From assembly GCA_035762545.1 (NCBI GenBank), contig DASTOM010000001.1:1-64000 (forward strand): DNA of 64,000 nucleotides, in the 5' to 3' direction. This document shows, one piece after another, positions 25,508 through 34,039 of this stretch (position 1 is the stretch's first letter; every line of letters starts with the position of its first letter). The translations under genes and the position numbers were made by a program. Below the pieces are notes generated by a model that ran no database searches, was not told the DNA's origin, and saw only the letters and a list, made by a program, of their open reading frames with translations. This stretch comes from JANQRA01 sp035762545 (lineage in GTDB: Bacteria > Actinomycetota > Acidimicrobiia > Spongiisociales > ZC4RG35).

Positions 25508-25897
25508 TCAGCCGGAGACCTTGTCGAGACGTTGGAGGAGGTCGTGTGCAGCTAGTTCGACCTCCTTGTGACGCCACTCGGCCGCTCGATACACGCACGC
25601 GATGAGTCCACTGCGGTGGACTCGCCGAAAGTCCCCGAAGACAAACGCATGCCGGGCTTTGGTCTCGTCATTCGCCCCCCGAGTCAGACCGAGATGCCAT
25701 GCGGCGTACTCGTCCCACGTGTGCCGCTCCAGGTATGCGTTCTCGTCATCAGCGGACGGTTGTGAATCACCCCAATCGCTATCGAGGACGTACTGACGGG
25801 CATCGATGAGGCGACGGGCGTTAGCAACGGCGTCCTCATTGACTTGGTACGAAGCCACAGATCTCTCCCGTTGCCGGCCCATTGCGGTACCCGCCAT
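25508..25897 (-). CDS. Conserved small hypothetical protein
   Basis: 129 residues from ATG 25897; a further in-frame upstream extension runs through tRNA-Ile antisense and is spurious. The sequence (VASYQVNEDAVANARRLI, WDEYAAWHLGLTRGANDETK, FGDFRRVHRSGLIACVYRAA, KEVELAAHDLLQRLD) is strongly patterned and resembles a small hypothetical family I recall from other actinobacteria. It is helical and lacks signal or membrane segments. No function can be given. Confidence 0.7.
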   Translation of the reverse strand: MAGTAMGRQRERSVASYQVNEDAVANARRLIDARQYVLDSDWGDSQPSADDENAYLERHTWDEYAAWHLGLTRGANDETKARHAFVFGDFRRVHRSGLIACVYRAAEWRHKEVELAAHDLLQRLDKVSG

Positions 25898-25969
25898 GTC
25901 GTACGGGCAAACTGCCCTTACGCCGACTTCCCCAACGTCAGGGATGCCTCCTAGAATCTGCCGCTCCCG

Positions 25970-26044
25970 GGGCCCATAGCTCAGCCCGGTTAGAGCGCAT
26001 CCCTGATAAGGATGAGGTCCGTGGTTCAAGTCCACGTGGGCCCA
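25970..26044 (+). tRNA. tRNA-Ile (anticodon GAT)
   Basis: 75-nt tRNA on the plus strand. GGGCCCA pairs with TGGGCCC; the D-arm is TAGCTCAGCCCGGTTAGAGC; the anticodon loop is CTGATAA within CATCC/GGATG; the T-arm GTGGTTCAAGTCCAC is intact. The discriminator is A and CCA is not encoded. Confidence 0.96.
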
Positions 26045-26262
26045 CAATTCATCACTCGGGAGACACGCCGAGCACCCGAACCAGCTAGCGCAGTGTCTCG
26101 GTGGTCACCAGTCCACTGCCCCTCTTTCGAAGATCAGCCTCAGGCTCGAAAACCTCGTGCCCCTTGGTCGGCATCTCCTGTTCAAGAACCGCCGAAGTTA
26201 TCGACGGATCCATGCAAACACGTAACGTTCCCGTGACGATCAGCGTCGACGATGAGCGACAA

Positions 26263-27477
26263 ATGAGCATCAGTGGGTCGCCAGCCGGATGGCGAGCCTC
26301 CAGGCAACGTCTGGCCACCGGACTGGGAGCGGGGTCCGTGGTTGTATTCACCGTCGTCGCCCTGACTGGACTGGCCGGGGGAAACTCGAGATCCGGCGAT
26401 GACGATGGTTTCGGCCTTCTCGCTTTCTGGTTGCTCACGCTCATGTATGCGGTCGTTGGAGTCGCCATCGCGCGACGAGACCCGGGAAACGCCATCGGAT
26501 GGATCTTCCTCGGTCTGTCACTCTGGGTCTCATCGACATGGGCCCTCGGTTTCGCACTCTCGGCGGTCGGCCGCCCTGAGGCTGCTGAGGTGATCGGCCA
26601 CTCGGCCTGGATTCCGCCCGTCGTCATTCCCGCGACCTGGGTTCTGCTCATCTTCCCCGATGGCCGCCCGTTGACGCCACGCTGGCGTGTCCTGATCTTC
26701 ATCACCCTCTTGGGCACTTTGGGTTTCGCGCTGCAGATCGTCTTCGGAGAGTTCCTCGGCGGAGCGGAGGAGTACGGCCCGAACCCGTTCTACATCGAAC
26801 TCATCGATCGAGTCTCCTCACCGGCCGCTCTGTTGATGGTCGTGTCGCTGCTGGGCTCGGTCGCCTCTGTCGTTGTTCGGTTCCGTCGTGCTCACGGGGT
26901 GGAACGGCAACAGATCAAATGGCTCGCCTACAGCGCCGCACTGGTTGTCCTGACCTGGTTCGCGAGTGGGGCCCTCACAGAACTGGGGGTGCTGCCCCTC
27001 GCAGTCGCCGATCTCCTGCTGTTCGTGGCGATTTCGCTCATTCCTATGGCAATCGCCCTCGCCATTGTCCGCTACCGGCTCTACGACATCGACCGACTCA
27101 TCAGTCGCTCGGTGTCGTATGCCCTCATCGTGCCCTTCCTCGCGTCCGTCTACGTCATCGGGGCGGTGTGGCTTCCGACACGTCTCTCCAACGACTCACC
27201 GATCTTCGTCGCCGGCTCGACCCTCCTGGTAGCGGCCCTGTTCAACCCGGTTCGACGCCGCGTGATGAGATGGGTCGACCGACGCTTTCACCGCACGCGT
27301 TACGACGCAGACAAGATTTCGGATGACTTCGCTCGAGAGTTGCGGGACCAAGTCGACCCCAGACGTGTTGCCGAGCACTGGACGGCGACTGTGACGGCGA
27401 CGATGCAGCCATCTTCCGTGGGCGTCTGGATCCGTGACGTGCAGGGAAACCTGCGCATCAACCGGAAAACGGCTTGA
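26263..27477 (+). CDS. Seven-helix membrane protein resembling a sensor-kinase input module
   Basis: 404 residues from ATG 26263 (earlier in-frame starts at 26101 and 26212 add a non-hydrophobic stretch). About 8 hydrophobic helices are seen. Typical blocks of this sensor type occur: YAVVGVAIARRDPGNAIGWIFL, VRYRLYDIDRLISRSVSYAL and VMRWVDRRFHRTRYDADKI, then a short cytosolic end with VTATMQPSSVGVWIRD. The histidine kinase core (H, N and G boxes) that usually follows is absent, and the gene ends with a normal stop, so it may be a stand-alone receptor. Confidence 0.7.
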   Translation: MSISGSPAGWRASRQRLATGLGAGSVVVFTVVALTGLAGGNSRSGDDDGFGLLAFWLLTLMYAVVGVAIARRDPGNAIGWIFLGLSLWVSSTWALGFALSAVGRPEAAEVIGHSAWIPPVVIPATWVLLIFPDGRPLTPRWRVLIFITLLGTLGFALQIVFGEFLGGAEEYGPNPFYIELIDRVSSPAALLMVVSLLGSVASVVVRFRRAHGVERQQIKWLAYSAALVVLTWFASGALTELGVLPLAVADLLLFVAISLIPMAIALAIVRYRLYDIDRLISRSVSYALIVPFLASVYVIGAVWLPTRLSNDSPIFVAGSTLLVAALFNPVRRRVMRWVDRRFHRTRYDADKISDDFARELRDQVDPRRVAEHWTATVTATMQPSSVGVWIRDVQGNLRINRKTA

Positions 27478-27508
27478 CCAGCACTTCCGGGGACTCGGGT
27501 GGGTTCCC

Positions 27509-28201
27509 TCAGACCCGCACGCTCACGGGAGCAAGAGAGCCCGAAGTGAAGGTGATGGTGTCACCGGGGGAGATGGGGATCGGCGGGGTGACAGATCCCA
27601 GTATCACCACGTCGCCAGTCCGGAAGGCCTCCCCGGCGGCTCCGAGCAGACCGGCCGCATGCGGCACGATCTCACGGATCGGGCCGGTGAGGGTCTCGAC
27701 GTCGTCGATATCGGCGATCTCCTCGTCGTTCCGCTGCACCGTCACCCGAAGGCCCCCCACGTCGCCCCCGGCGTGACCCTCATCGGCTTCTGCGAGCAGT
27801 ACGGCCTGGTGATAGATGTTCCCCGCCATGACCACCTCGATCTCGGAGGGAGGGGGATCGACATTGGCGAGCTCAATGGCGAGTCCGACCGTCGAGATGG
27901 CGTCCGCGGCACGATCCGGGTCGATAACGTCTGCGCCGAAACGGGCCGCCAGTTCGGGCTCGGCCACCGCTCCGGCCCACCCTTCGCAGGAGACAGTGCT
28001 GCCCGGGGGGTGGAGGGTGGCATCGGTCAGGTACCCCACCACGGGACCGGTGAGCCCGAATCGCTGCATCGAAGCCGGGGCGCCGAATGCCAGCTTCCAA
28101 CCGATGACCCGTTCGCCCCGTTCCAGGGCAGCGGCCCGTCGCTCAAGCATCCGGATGATCCCATTGCGAACGGCCGGGTTGTCCCAGTCGGCAGGGATCA
28201 C
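27509..28201 (-). CDS. 2-oxopent-4-enoate hydratase-like protein (FAH superfamily)
   Basis: 230 residues from GTG 28201, which overlaps the cupin stop (GTGA). VIGWKLAFGAPASMQRFGL and GPVVGYLTDATL, VAEPELAARFGAD, and LGSVTPPIPISPGDTITFTSG match MhpD/DmpE-type hydratases and decarboxylases. These act on 2-hydroxy-2,4-dienoates from aromatic ring cleavage. The metal-binding Glu pair is present in AEPELA. Third gene of the dehydrogenase-cupin-hydratase operon; no ring-cleaving dioxygenase is nearby, so a different keto-acid substrate is possible. Confidence 0.82.
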   Translation of the reverse strand: MIPADWDNPAVRNGIIRMLERRAAALERGERVIGWKLAFGAPASMQRFGLTGPVVGYLTDATLHPPGSTVSCEGWAGAVAEPELAARFGADVIDPDRAADAISTVGLAIELANVDPPPSEIEVVMAGNIYHQAVLLAEADEGHAGGDVGGLRVTVQRNDEEIADIDDVETLTGPIREIVPHAAGLLGAAGEAFRTGDVVILGSVTPPIPISPGDTITFTSGSLAPVSVRV

Positions 28202-28593
28202 GACGAATCCGCCTCGTACCCGGTGTCTTCGAGAGCCCCGGCACCGCTCCAGCCCCACACCAGGACCACGTCCTCGTCGCCGGTGTTGTCGAAGCCATGC
28301 CAGTGACCGCGCGGTGTGAACACCACGTCGCCCTTGCTCGACGACTCCCGGCCCTCGTTGGTGTAGACCTCGCCCGAGCCCTGGAGGACGATGAAGAACT
28401 CGTCGGCGTCGTGGTGGCGGTGCCGGTCGTGTCTGGCCCCGGGAGGCAACACCGTCCAGCCGAGGAGAAAGTCCTCGCTGCCTGCGACGTGCTTGTCGAC
28501 GAGGAACTGGACCTGCATGTCGATCCAACCGTCACCCCGCTCCAGCCCTTCGACGAGGGGAACGGCATCGAGTCTGGTGCGAAATGGCTCCAT
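28198..28593 (-). CDS. Cupin-domain protein
   Basis: 131 residues forming one cupin barrel. Motif 1 is seen in GARHDRHRHHDADEFFIVLQGSG (His, His, Glu) and motif 2 in GDVVFTPRGHWHGFDN (His), so a metal site is complete. Overlaps both neighbours by 4 bases (ATGA and GTGA), which ties it to the dehydrogenase and hydratase. A dioxygenase, isomerase or ligand-binding role is possible; substrate unknown. Confidence 0.85.
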   Translation of the reverse strand: MEPFRTRLDAVPLVEGLERGDGWIDMQVQFLVDKHVAGSEDFLLGWTVLPPGARHDRHRHHDADEFFIVLQGSGEVYTNEGRESSSKGDVVFTPRGHWHGFDNTGDEDVVLVWGWSGAGALEDTGYEADSS

Positions 28594-29474
28594 CAGGACA
28601 TCCCGGCCAGGAGGTGATAGACGTCGAAGACGGTCACGAAGTCACGATGGTCGATACCCCGTCCGCGACAGGCGTTGAGCAGCTCGTTGGCCACGGCAGC
28701 CAGCGGAGCCGGAGAGCCCTGCCGGCGAGCCACTTCGAGGGCGAGGATCATGTCCTTCTGCTGCAGCGTCACGTCGGCGAGAGGCTTGTCTGGCATGTTC
28801 CCCTCGAGTATGAACGGGCCCCGATACCCCATGACCGGCGAGGCCACCACGCTCTTCAGCATGGCATCCACGGCCACGGCACGGTCGACACCGCCCTTCT
28901 CGGCCAGCGCAACCGACTCACAGAAAACCACCATCTCCACGATCAGGGTCAGGTTCACGGCCACCTTCATCTGAACAGCACTACCGCTCTCGCCGATGTA
29001 GCTGACCTTCGATCCGATGTCGTAGAGGACAGGCTCGACTTTCTCGAAGGCGGACCGATCTCCGCCGACCATGGTCGAGGCGCTCCCCTGTTCGAGGGTG
29101 ATCGGACTGCCCGAGATCGGTGCGTCGAGCATGACCAGTCCTCGCTCCGAGAACCTGGAGGCAACCGAGCGGCTCACGTCGGGATCGATCGTGCTCATGT
29201 CGAGATAAACGCCGTCAGGGCCGAGCCCGGAGATGACACCGTCTTCGCCCAATGCGACCGACTCGACTGCCCTGGCGTCGGTGACAATCGAAAAGACCAG
29301 CTCTGAGACTGCGGCCACCTCACGTGGGGTGTCCCCCCACTTCATCCCGATCTCGAGAAGGGGCGTCGCCTTCTCTTTGGTTCGGTTCCAACCGGTCACC
29401 TGATGCCCGGCATCGAGGAGCCTGGGGACGATGCCCTGACCCATGTCGCCGAGTCCGATGAAGCCAATATCCAT
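28593..29474 (-). CDS. 3-hydroxyisobutyrate dehydrogenase-family oxidoreductase
   Basis: 293 residues from ATG 29474, with AAAGGG 8 bases upstream. MDIGFIGLGDMGQGIVPRLL is the N-terminal NAD(P) motif GxGxMG; WNRTKEKA gives the cofactor loop (Arg suggests NADP). LDAPISGSPITLEQGSASTMVGG is the substrate-binding motif, and K in SAVQMKVAVNLTL is the catalytic lysine of beta-hydroxyacid dehydrogenases. First gene of a three-gene operon with a cupin and a keto-acid hydratase. Confidence 0.9.
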   Translation of the reverse strand: MDIGFIGLGDMGQGIVPRLLDAGHQVTGWNRTKEKATPLLEIGMKWGDTPREVAAVSELVFSIVTDARAVESVALGEDGVISGLGPDGVYLDMSTIDPDVSRSVASRFSERGLVMLDAPISGSPITLEQGSASTMVGGDRSAFEKVEPVLYDIGSKVSYIGESGSAVQMKVAVNLTLIVEMVVFCESVALAEKGGVDRAVAVDAMLKSVVASPVMGYRGPFILEGNMPDKPLADVTLQQKDMILALEVARRQGSPAPLAAVANELLNACRGRGIDHRDFVTVFDVYHLLAGMS

Positions 29475-29571
29475 ATGGCCCTTTCGTGTTCGAGTCAAGC
29501 CACCATATCGGCCGGTTATCCAACCTGGGTTCCCAACGTCGCTAGGGGCCGCCTGGAGCCTGAGGTTCGAT

Positions 29572-30393
29572 TCAGCCCCGGATCAGGGAGTAACCCTTCT
29601 CCTCCACCTTGACCCGTTTCCACCAGAGGACGATCGCCCCGAGGAGGATGAACGCGATCGACACCCAGCCGTTGCGGGACAGTCCCCAGAAGCGGAAGGT
29701 CGTGTCGGTGCGGATCAGTTCCATCAGGAACCTGATGAGCCCGTACCCCATGAAGTAGAGCCCGATGAGACGTCCTCGCATCGACGGGAAACGATTGCCG
29801 ACCCAGATGATGAGAAAGACCAGCCCGACGTTGAGGATCGACTCATAGAGGAATGTCGGGTGGAAGGTCTCGGCGTCGGGATAGGCGGCGGGACGGTTCT
29901 CAGGTGCGATCTCCAGACCCCATGGCAGGTCGGTGGGGGTGCCGAAGAGCTCCTGGTTGAAGTAGTTGCCCCATCGTCCGATCGCCTGGGCGGCCGGCAC
30001 AGCCGGCGCGACCGAGTCGAGGAAGTCGGGGAGACTGGCATCCCATTTTCGGACGTAATAGACCAGCGCTATGGCACCAGCGGTGAGACCCCCGTAAATG
30101 GCCAGGCCGCCCTCCCACACCGCGATGACCTTCCACCACTCGTCCTCGAAACGGGACAGGTGCGTCGAGATGTAGGCGATACGGGCGCCGATGAACCCCC
30201 AGATGACCATCCTGATGACGATCCGCTCGGCGACGGCGACATCGCCTCCTCGAGCGGCGTAGCGGTGTTTGATGATGAACCACGCCACCACCACGCCGGT
30301 CATCACCAGGATCCCGTAGAAGGTGATCCGGAGCGGACCGACGTAGAAGTCGTTGGACGGCGGGGACGGAATCGAGGCGATCAGACCGGTCAT
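29572..30393 (-). CDS. lgt: Prolipoprotein diacylglyceryl transferase Lgt
   Basis: 273 residues from ATG 30393, overlapping the CtaG stop (ATGA). Seven membrane helices fit. The Lgt signature is AIGRWGNYFNQELFGTPTD, and FHPTFLYESILN and YGLIRFLMELIRTD hold essential Arg and Glu residues. It moves diacylglyceryl from phosphatidylglycerol to the lipobox Cys. Its substrates include three lipoproteins encoded just upstream in the same direction (SCO1, PCuAC and cytochrome c). Confidence 0.95.
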   Translation of the reverse strand: MTGLIASIPSPPSNDFYVGPLRITFYGILVMTGVVVAWFIIKHRYAARGGDVAVAERIVIRMVIWGFIGARIAYISTHLSRFEDEWWKVIAVWEGGLAIYGGLTAGAIALVYYVRKWDASLPDFLDSVAPAVPAAQAIGRWGNYFNQELFGTPTDLPWGLEIAPENRPAAYPDAETFHPTFLYESILNVGLVFLIIWVGNRFPSMRGRLIGLYFMGYGLIRFLMELIRTDTTFRFWGLSRNGWVSIAFILLGAIVLWWKRVKVEEKGYSLIRG

Positions 30394-31190
30394 GCGAGCC
30401 GAGCCTCTCGGGCCGTCCATCGGAACCAGAGGACGGCGATAGTCGTCCAGATGACTGGGATTGTGGCGATCTTCATGATGATCCCGGCGAGTTGTTGATC
30501 TTCGATTGCGGTCAGAGACCCTATCCGTGGCGCGAGCTCATAGATCCCATATATGGGAATCGAGGTGAATGTCAGGAAGCTTGCAGGGATGACGGCCACC
30601 ACGCTGGTGGTCAGGAACAGATACGCCATCTTGGCGAAGGTGGTTCGGGCCCGTCCCTCGGGGAGCGGCGAGATCACCGGCAGCCAGAGAAGGAACCCGG
30701 CAACCATCCAAATGACGTCCATGAGGAACGAGCCGAACTGGTTGTTGCGCAGGACCCCCACCGTGCCCGGCGCGTGGGTCGAGAGGAGTATCACGTTGTA
30801 GATCAGCCCGGTGGCAACGAGGGAGCGACCAAGCCAGCCGACCAGGCGGGTTATCCGCAGCCGATCGCAGATCCGACGCGCCATCCATTCCGGCGTGCCC
30901 AGCAGCAGCAAAGGGGCGCTGACAAGGGTGTACAGCAGGAACTGGGTCATATGGGCGGAAGCCAGGTAGCCGGCGCCCAGGGCCCCCAGAGGCCAGTCGG
31001 AGGCGACCCAGAACACGAACATCCCGGCGATGAACTGCCACATCTTCTTGCGGTCGACAGGCTGGTCCCGACGGCGAATGGCGAATCCGTACAGGACTAG
31101 AGGCACCAAGGTCGCCACCCAGATCCCCGGGTAGGCGATCCATTGCCAGCTCCAGGGGCGGGCCAGGGCGGTGCACCACCAGGTGATCAA
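30390..31190 (-). CDS. CtaG-type cytochrome c oxidase assembly membrane protein
   Basis: 266 residues from TTG 31190, overlapping the cytochrome c stop (TTGA). About seven membrane helices. HMTQFLLYTLVSAPLLLLGTP and LSTHAPG with NQFGSFLMDVIWMVAGFLLWLPVI are typical of the caa3-type CtaG family, which helps put copper into cytochrome c oxidase. Conserved His residues lie near the membrane face. Located between a cytochrome c and lgt in a copper-relay cluster. Confidence 0.85.
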   Translation of the reverse strand: MITWWCTALARPWSWQWIAYPGIWVATLVPLVLYGFAIRRRDQPVDRKKMWQFIAGMFVFWVASDWPLGALGAGYLASAHMTQFLLYTLVSAPLLLLGTPEWMARRICDRLRITRLVGWLGRSLVATGLIYNVILLSTHAPGTVGVLRNNQFGSFLMDVIWMVAGFLLWLPVISPLPEGRARTTFAKMAYLFLTTSVVAVIPASFLTFTSIPIYGIYELAPRIGSLTAIEDQQLAGIIMKIATIPVIWTTIAVLWFRWTAREARLA

Positions 31191-31543
31191 CCCCGGCTCC
31201 TCACGTAGTCGACGAGTCGGTCGACTTCGGATTCGGTGAGGGCAAAAGCTGGCATCCGTGGCTCGAAGCCCTCCACGATGTCGGCGTTCGGATCGGTCAG
31301 AGACTGTGTCACATAATCCTCGTCGACGACAACGGTACGCCCATCCGACAGTGACACCTCGCTACCCCATACCCCCTCCAGGGTTGGAGCGACTTCAGTG
31401 TCGGAGTCACCGTGGCAGGCGTGGCAACCGATCTCGACGAACAACTCCGCACCGCTCATACCCTCCGTCGAGCCTCCGCCACCGCAGGCACCGAGCGCCA
31501 GCACCCCGGCGAGGAGAAGTCCCCTAGCTGTCGTCGCCTTCAT
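31187..31543 (-). CDS. Lipoprotein class I cytochrome c
   Basis: 118 residues from ATG 31543. The lipobox LGAC lies at the end of the signal peptide (LLLAGVLALGAC). Heme is bound by C-H-A-C-H (EIGCHACHGD), and the distal Met is likely in PRMPAF. The first 20 bases overlap the PCuAC gene. As a membrane-anchored c-type cytochrome it would carry electrons to the terminal oxidase. Confidence 0.9.
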   Translation of the reverse strand: MKATTARGLLLAGVLALGACGGGGSTEGMSGAELFVEIGCHACHGDSDTEVAPTLEGVWGSEVSLSDGRTVVVDEDYVTQSLTDPNADIVEGFEPRMPAFALTESEVDRLVDYVRSRG

Positions 31544-31973
31544 GACCCATCGCATCCTCAGGTTCGACGACGGTGGCCGTGACCGTCGACTCACCCTCGT
31601 TCTCCCAGATGAGAGTGACCTCGATCTCATCACCGACGTCCAACCGCTCCACGTCGATGAGCATCAGATGGAATCCGCCCGGCTCGAGGACGAGGTCCTC
31701 CCCTTCGCCCACCCGCAGACTCTCGACAGGTTGCATACCCATCGTCCCGTCATCCCCCATGGTGGTCTCGTGAATCTCGACATCGATTGCAGCGTCGGTC
31801 TCGGCTCCGATCAAGAGGTCGGGAACGTCGGAGCTGGCCGTGAAGTAGAGCGCTGCATTGGGACCCGTGGGTTGTCCGACCCGGACGTCGGTCACCTCGA
31901 TCCCCGTCGACTCGCCACCACCGCAGGCCGCCACCGCGACGATCAAGGCGGCAAGCAACAGGCTCTTCCTCAT
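31524..31973 (-). CDS. Copper chaperone PCu(A)C, lipoprotein
   Basis: 149 residues. The lipobox AVAAC follows a short signal peptide. The copper site has the family pattern: His in VEIHETTM, Met in GMQPV, then GGFHLMLIDV with the second His and Met. It delivers Cu(I) to the CuA site of cytochrome c oxidase, usually with SCO1. Lies 15 bases after the SCO1 gene and overlaps cytochrome c. Confidence 0.93.
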   Translation of the reverse strand: MRKSLLLAALIVAVAACGGGESTGIEVTDVRVGQPTGPNAALYFTASSDVPDLLIGAETDAAIDVEIHETTMGDDGTMGMQPVESLRVGEGEDLVLEPGGFHLMLIDVERLDVGDEIEVTLIWENEGESTVTATVVEPEDAMGHEGDDS

Positions 31974-31987
31974 CCCCTACCTCTTCA

Positions 31988-32602
31988 TCACTTGACCTGG
32001 GCGAGCAGGGCCAGGTCGTTGTTCCACTGACTCTGACGTACCCCGAAGGGGTAGACGCTGTAATTCAAACCGTCCGGTGCGTAGGCGATGACCTGGGCAG
32101 CATGGTTGACGGTGTAGTCCTCACCGTCCCCTACGAATACCGCCACCGGGACCCCTGCGGCATTCTGGGCAGCCTCCAACTCCTCCTGAGATCCTGTCAG
32201 ACCCACGAACCTGGAGTCGAAGTTGTCTAGAAACGCTCTGATCTCGTCGGGGGAGTCTCGGTTGGGGTCCACCGAGACGAACACGACTTCGGCGTCGCGG
32301 GCGACGTCCGGCGCCTGGTCGAAGGTCTCTGCGATCTGAGCGAGGTGTACAGGACAGATGTCGGGACAGTTCAGATAGCCGAAGTACAAGAGGGTGAGCT
32401 TGCCCTCGGTCTCGGCGGCGAAGTCGTACACATCCCCGTTGGTGTCGGTCAACTGGAAGGACGGCTTCGACTGCGGCGGATCGATGACCACGCCGAGGAG
32501 ATCATCGGTGGATGCGGCCGTCGTGCAGCCGGCGACCAGTGCGGCCGAGACCAAGACTGCGGCCACCAGACGAGGGAGACTTCGAGCCCGAGGCACGTTC
32601 AT
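31988..32602 (-). CDS. SCO1/SenC copper chaperone, lipoprotein
   Basis: 204 residues. Signal peptide ending in lipobox VAGC (about residue 26). The thioredoxin-like fold carries C-P-D-I-C in YFGYLNCPDICPVHL and a His in TVNHAAQVIAYAP; with these three ligands SCO binds copper. VFVSVDPNRDSPDEIRAFL is typical. First gene of the copper cluster, so the unit is SCO1, PCuAC, cytochrome c, CtaG and Lgt. Confidence 0.94.
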   Translation of the reverse strand: MNVPRARSLPRLVAAVLVSAALVAGCTTAASTDDLLGVVIDPPQSKPSFQLTDTNGDVYDFAAETEGKLTLLYFGYLNCPDICPVHLAQIAETFDQAPDVARDAEVVFVSVDPNRDSPDEIRAFLDNFDSRFVGLTGSQEELEAAQNAAGVPVAVFVGDGEDYTVNHAAQVIAYAPDGLNYSVYPFGVRQSQWNNDLALLAQVK

Positions 32603-32634
32603 ATAGTGCCGTCCTCAAGCCGCTAGCTACAAAG

Positions 32635-33234
32635 TCACGGCCTCCGGGCCGACAACTCGAAGCTGACGGCGGGGTCACCGGAGCGCAATTCGAGCCCGGG
32701 AACCCCATCCACCCACCGCCCTAGTTGCTCGATGTCCCCGGCGATCGTCACAGACCCGAGACCGACCGGCCCGGCCTGATGTTCGACTTGGACACGGCCC
32801 GGATGCAGGTCGTCGGGGATGTCCCACTGGATGAAGAAGGGAACTCCGTTGGACAGCGCCTGCTTCAGGCCGGCGAGCCTCCAATCGAGGATGACACCGT
32901 CGGGGGTCACTCGGGACATGTTCATGGTCTGCAGGTCGAGACGCTCGCTGACTTCGTCGATGTCGTCGGTCCTGAGACAGACGGCGTCGGCTCCAGGGAC
33001 CGCGGCCCGATGCATGGCCCAGGTGCCGAGGGCGCTCGTCTTGGCCTCCTTGGCTTCGACCACCGCCAGCAACTCGATGTAGACGTCGCCGAGGGGGATG
33101 AGTCGGTTGGCCGTCCCGTGACCGGAATGCCGGCCACCCTCGACGGCGGTGAGCCCGAGACGCTCCTGGTAGTCGCGAGCGGCTTCGGCCAGGTCGGGCA
33201 CGCAGACGACGATGTGGTCCAACTCGAGGGCCAT
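32635..33234 (-). CDS. Glyoxalase-like VOC protein
   Basis: 199 residues from ATG 33234. LELDHIVVCVPDLAEAARDYQ and GGRHSGHGTANRLIPLGD with YIELLAVV are the first half of a VOC fold, as in the Glyoxalase_3 family. The C-terminal half (VTPDGVILDWRLAGLKQA to SFELSARRP) is the second. The metal His-Glu pair is present in the first half. Substrate unknown. It lies 32 bases upstream of the SCO1 gene in the same direction. Confidence 0.82.
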   Translation of the reverse strand: MALELDHIVVCVPDLAEAARDYQERLGLTAVEGGRHSGHGTANRLIPLGDVYIELLAVVEAKEAKTSALGTWAMHRAAVPGADAVCLRTDDIDEVSERLDLQTMNMSRVTPDGVILDWRLAGLKQALSNGVPFFIQWDIPDDLHPGRVQVEHQAGPVGLGSVTIAGDIEQLGRWVDGVPGLELRSGDPAVSFELSARRP

Positions 33235-33273
33235 TGGTCGGATGATGCCACCTGGGGTCATACAATTGCCGCC

Positions 33274-33393
33274 GTGAAGCGTTTCTCACCACTGCTGCTC
33301 CTAGCAGCCGTCGCCACCGCCGTCGCTCTGTTGCTTCGCAACAGCGAGGACCCCGAAGCGACCGAAGCCTGGACCCCGGTGCGTCCTTCTTGA
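33274..33393 (+). CDS. Small single-helix membrane peptide
   Basis: 39 residues from GTG 33274: KRFSPLLLLAAVATAVALLLR is one membrane helix with a positive start and acidic tail. The form recalls tiny actinobacterial proteins of the DLW-39 type found near the gyrase genes, but the usual DLW motif reads EAW here. Its stop overlaps the start of the next gene. It is too short for certainty. Confidence 0.55.
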   Translation: MKRFSPLLLLAAVATAVALLLRNSEDPEATEAWTPVRPS

Positions 33394-34028
33394 GAGTTGG
33401 ACTGCTCGTCTCGGGCGACGTCTCGGTCCGGGCCGCCCACTCTCTCCAGGCCCACCCCGGTATCGACGACGTGGTGGTAGTCGGCCCGGCCACTTCCAAG
33501 AGCTTCCCGGTGGTGGACGATGCCGGGGAATGCGATGTTCTGGTCGGCTCCGGGCCCGACGCACCCGAGCTAGCAGTGAAACACGGTGTAGGGCTCATCT
33601 GGGACGGTCTGGAAGCCGCCCCTGGCGCCCTCGTCTGGGGGGCGTCACCTCAGGGAATTGCTCTCGCCCTAGCTGCACGTGAACCCGACCCGAGACTGGT
33701 CGCCCTGGCCCATCCGGATTGTCCGCAATCCAGAGGTACTCACACCGTTCGGTTCCCCGACCCGGTTGGACGGCTGGAGGTTCACGATGATTCGGTCGAT
33801 GGCCGACCGCTGGCCACGGCCAAGGCGACCAACGGGTTCGCCGCATGCCTGGTCGAGGGAGTCGACCGACGGGTCGCCGTGATCGACCACGCCGGATTCA
33901 TGTCAGGGGTCGCCCTCGCCGCGGGAGTGGCGCTTTCGGGAGGAGTCGGAGGGCCGGTCTGGAGTGACGCTCTCGCCTATCTGGAAACGGCCACGGAGAT
34001 GGGTCTGGTCATGGCCGAGAGCGGCTAG
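33390..34028 (+). CDS. Hypothetical protein with NAD-binding-like N-terminus
   Basis: 212 residues from TTG 33390, overlapping the preceding small gene by 4 bases. MRVGLLVSGDVSVRAAHSL and DDVVVVGPATSKSF look like the first two strands of a Rossmann fold, but the glycine motif is incomplete. LALAAREPDPRLVALAHPDC and KATNGFAACLVEG suggest a continued alpha/beta protein. I do not recognise the family. It converges on the DUF3566 gene. Confidence 0.65.
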   Translation: MRVGLLVSGDVSVRAAHSLQAHPGIDDVVVVGPATSKSFPVVDDAGECDVLVGSGPDAPELAVKHGVGLIWDGLEAAPGALVWGASPQGIALALAAREPDPRLVALAHPDCPQSRGTHTVRFPDPVGRLEVHDDSVDGRPLATAKATNGFAACLVEGVDRRVAVIDHAGFMSGVALAAGVALSGGVGGPVWSDALAYLETATEMGLVMAESG

Positions 34029-34039
34029 GAACTGGGGAC

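Noticed and set aside
25898..26047. N-terminal extension of the 25508-25897 gene starting MWAHVDLNHGP
   Set aside because: It runs antisense through tRNA-Ile and shows the typical DLNHGP artefact; the conserved part begins at 25897.
32725..33273. Plus-strand extension of the small peptide at 33274
   Set aside because: It is the antisense of the glyoxalase-like gene; only the last 39 codons show a membrane helix and fall in the intergenic space.
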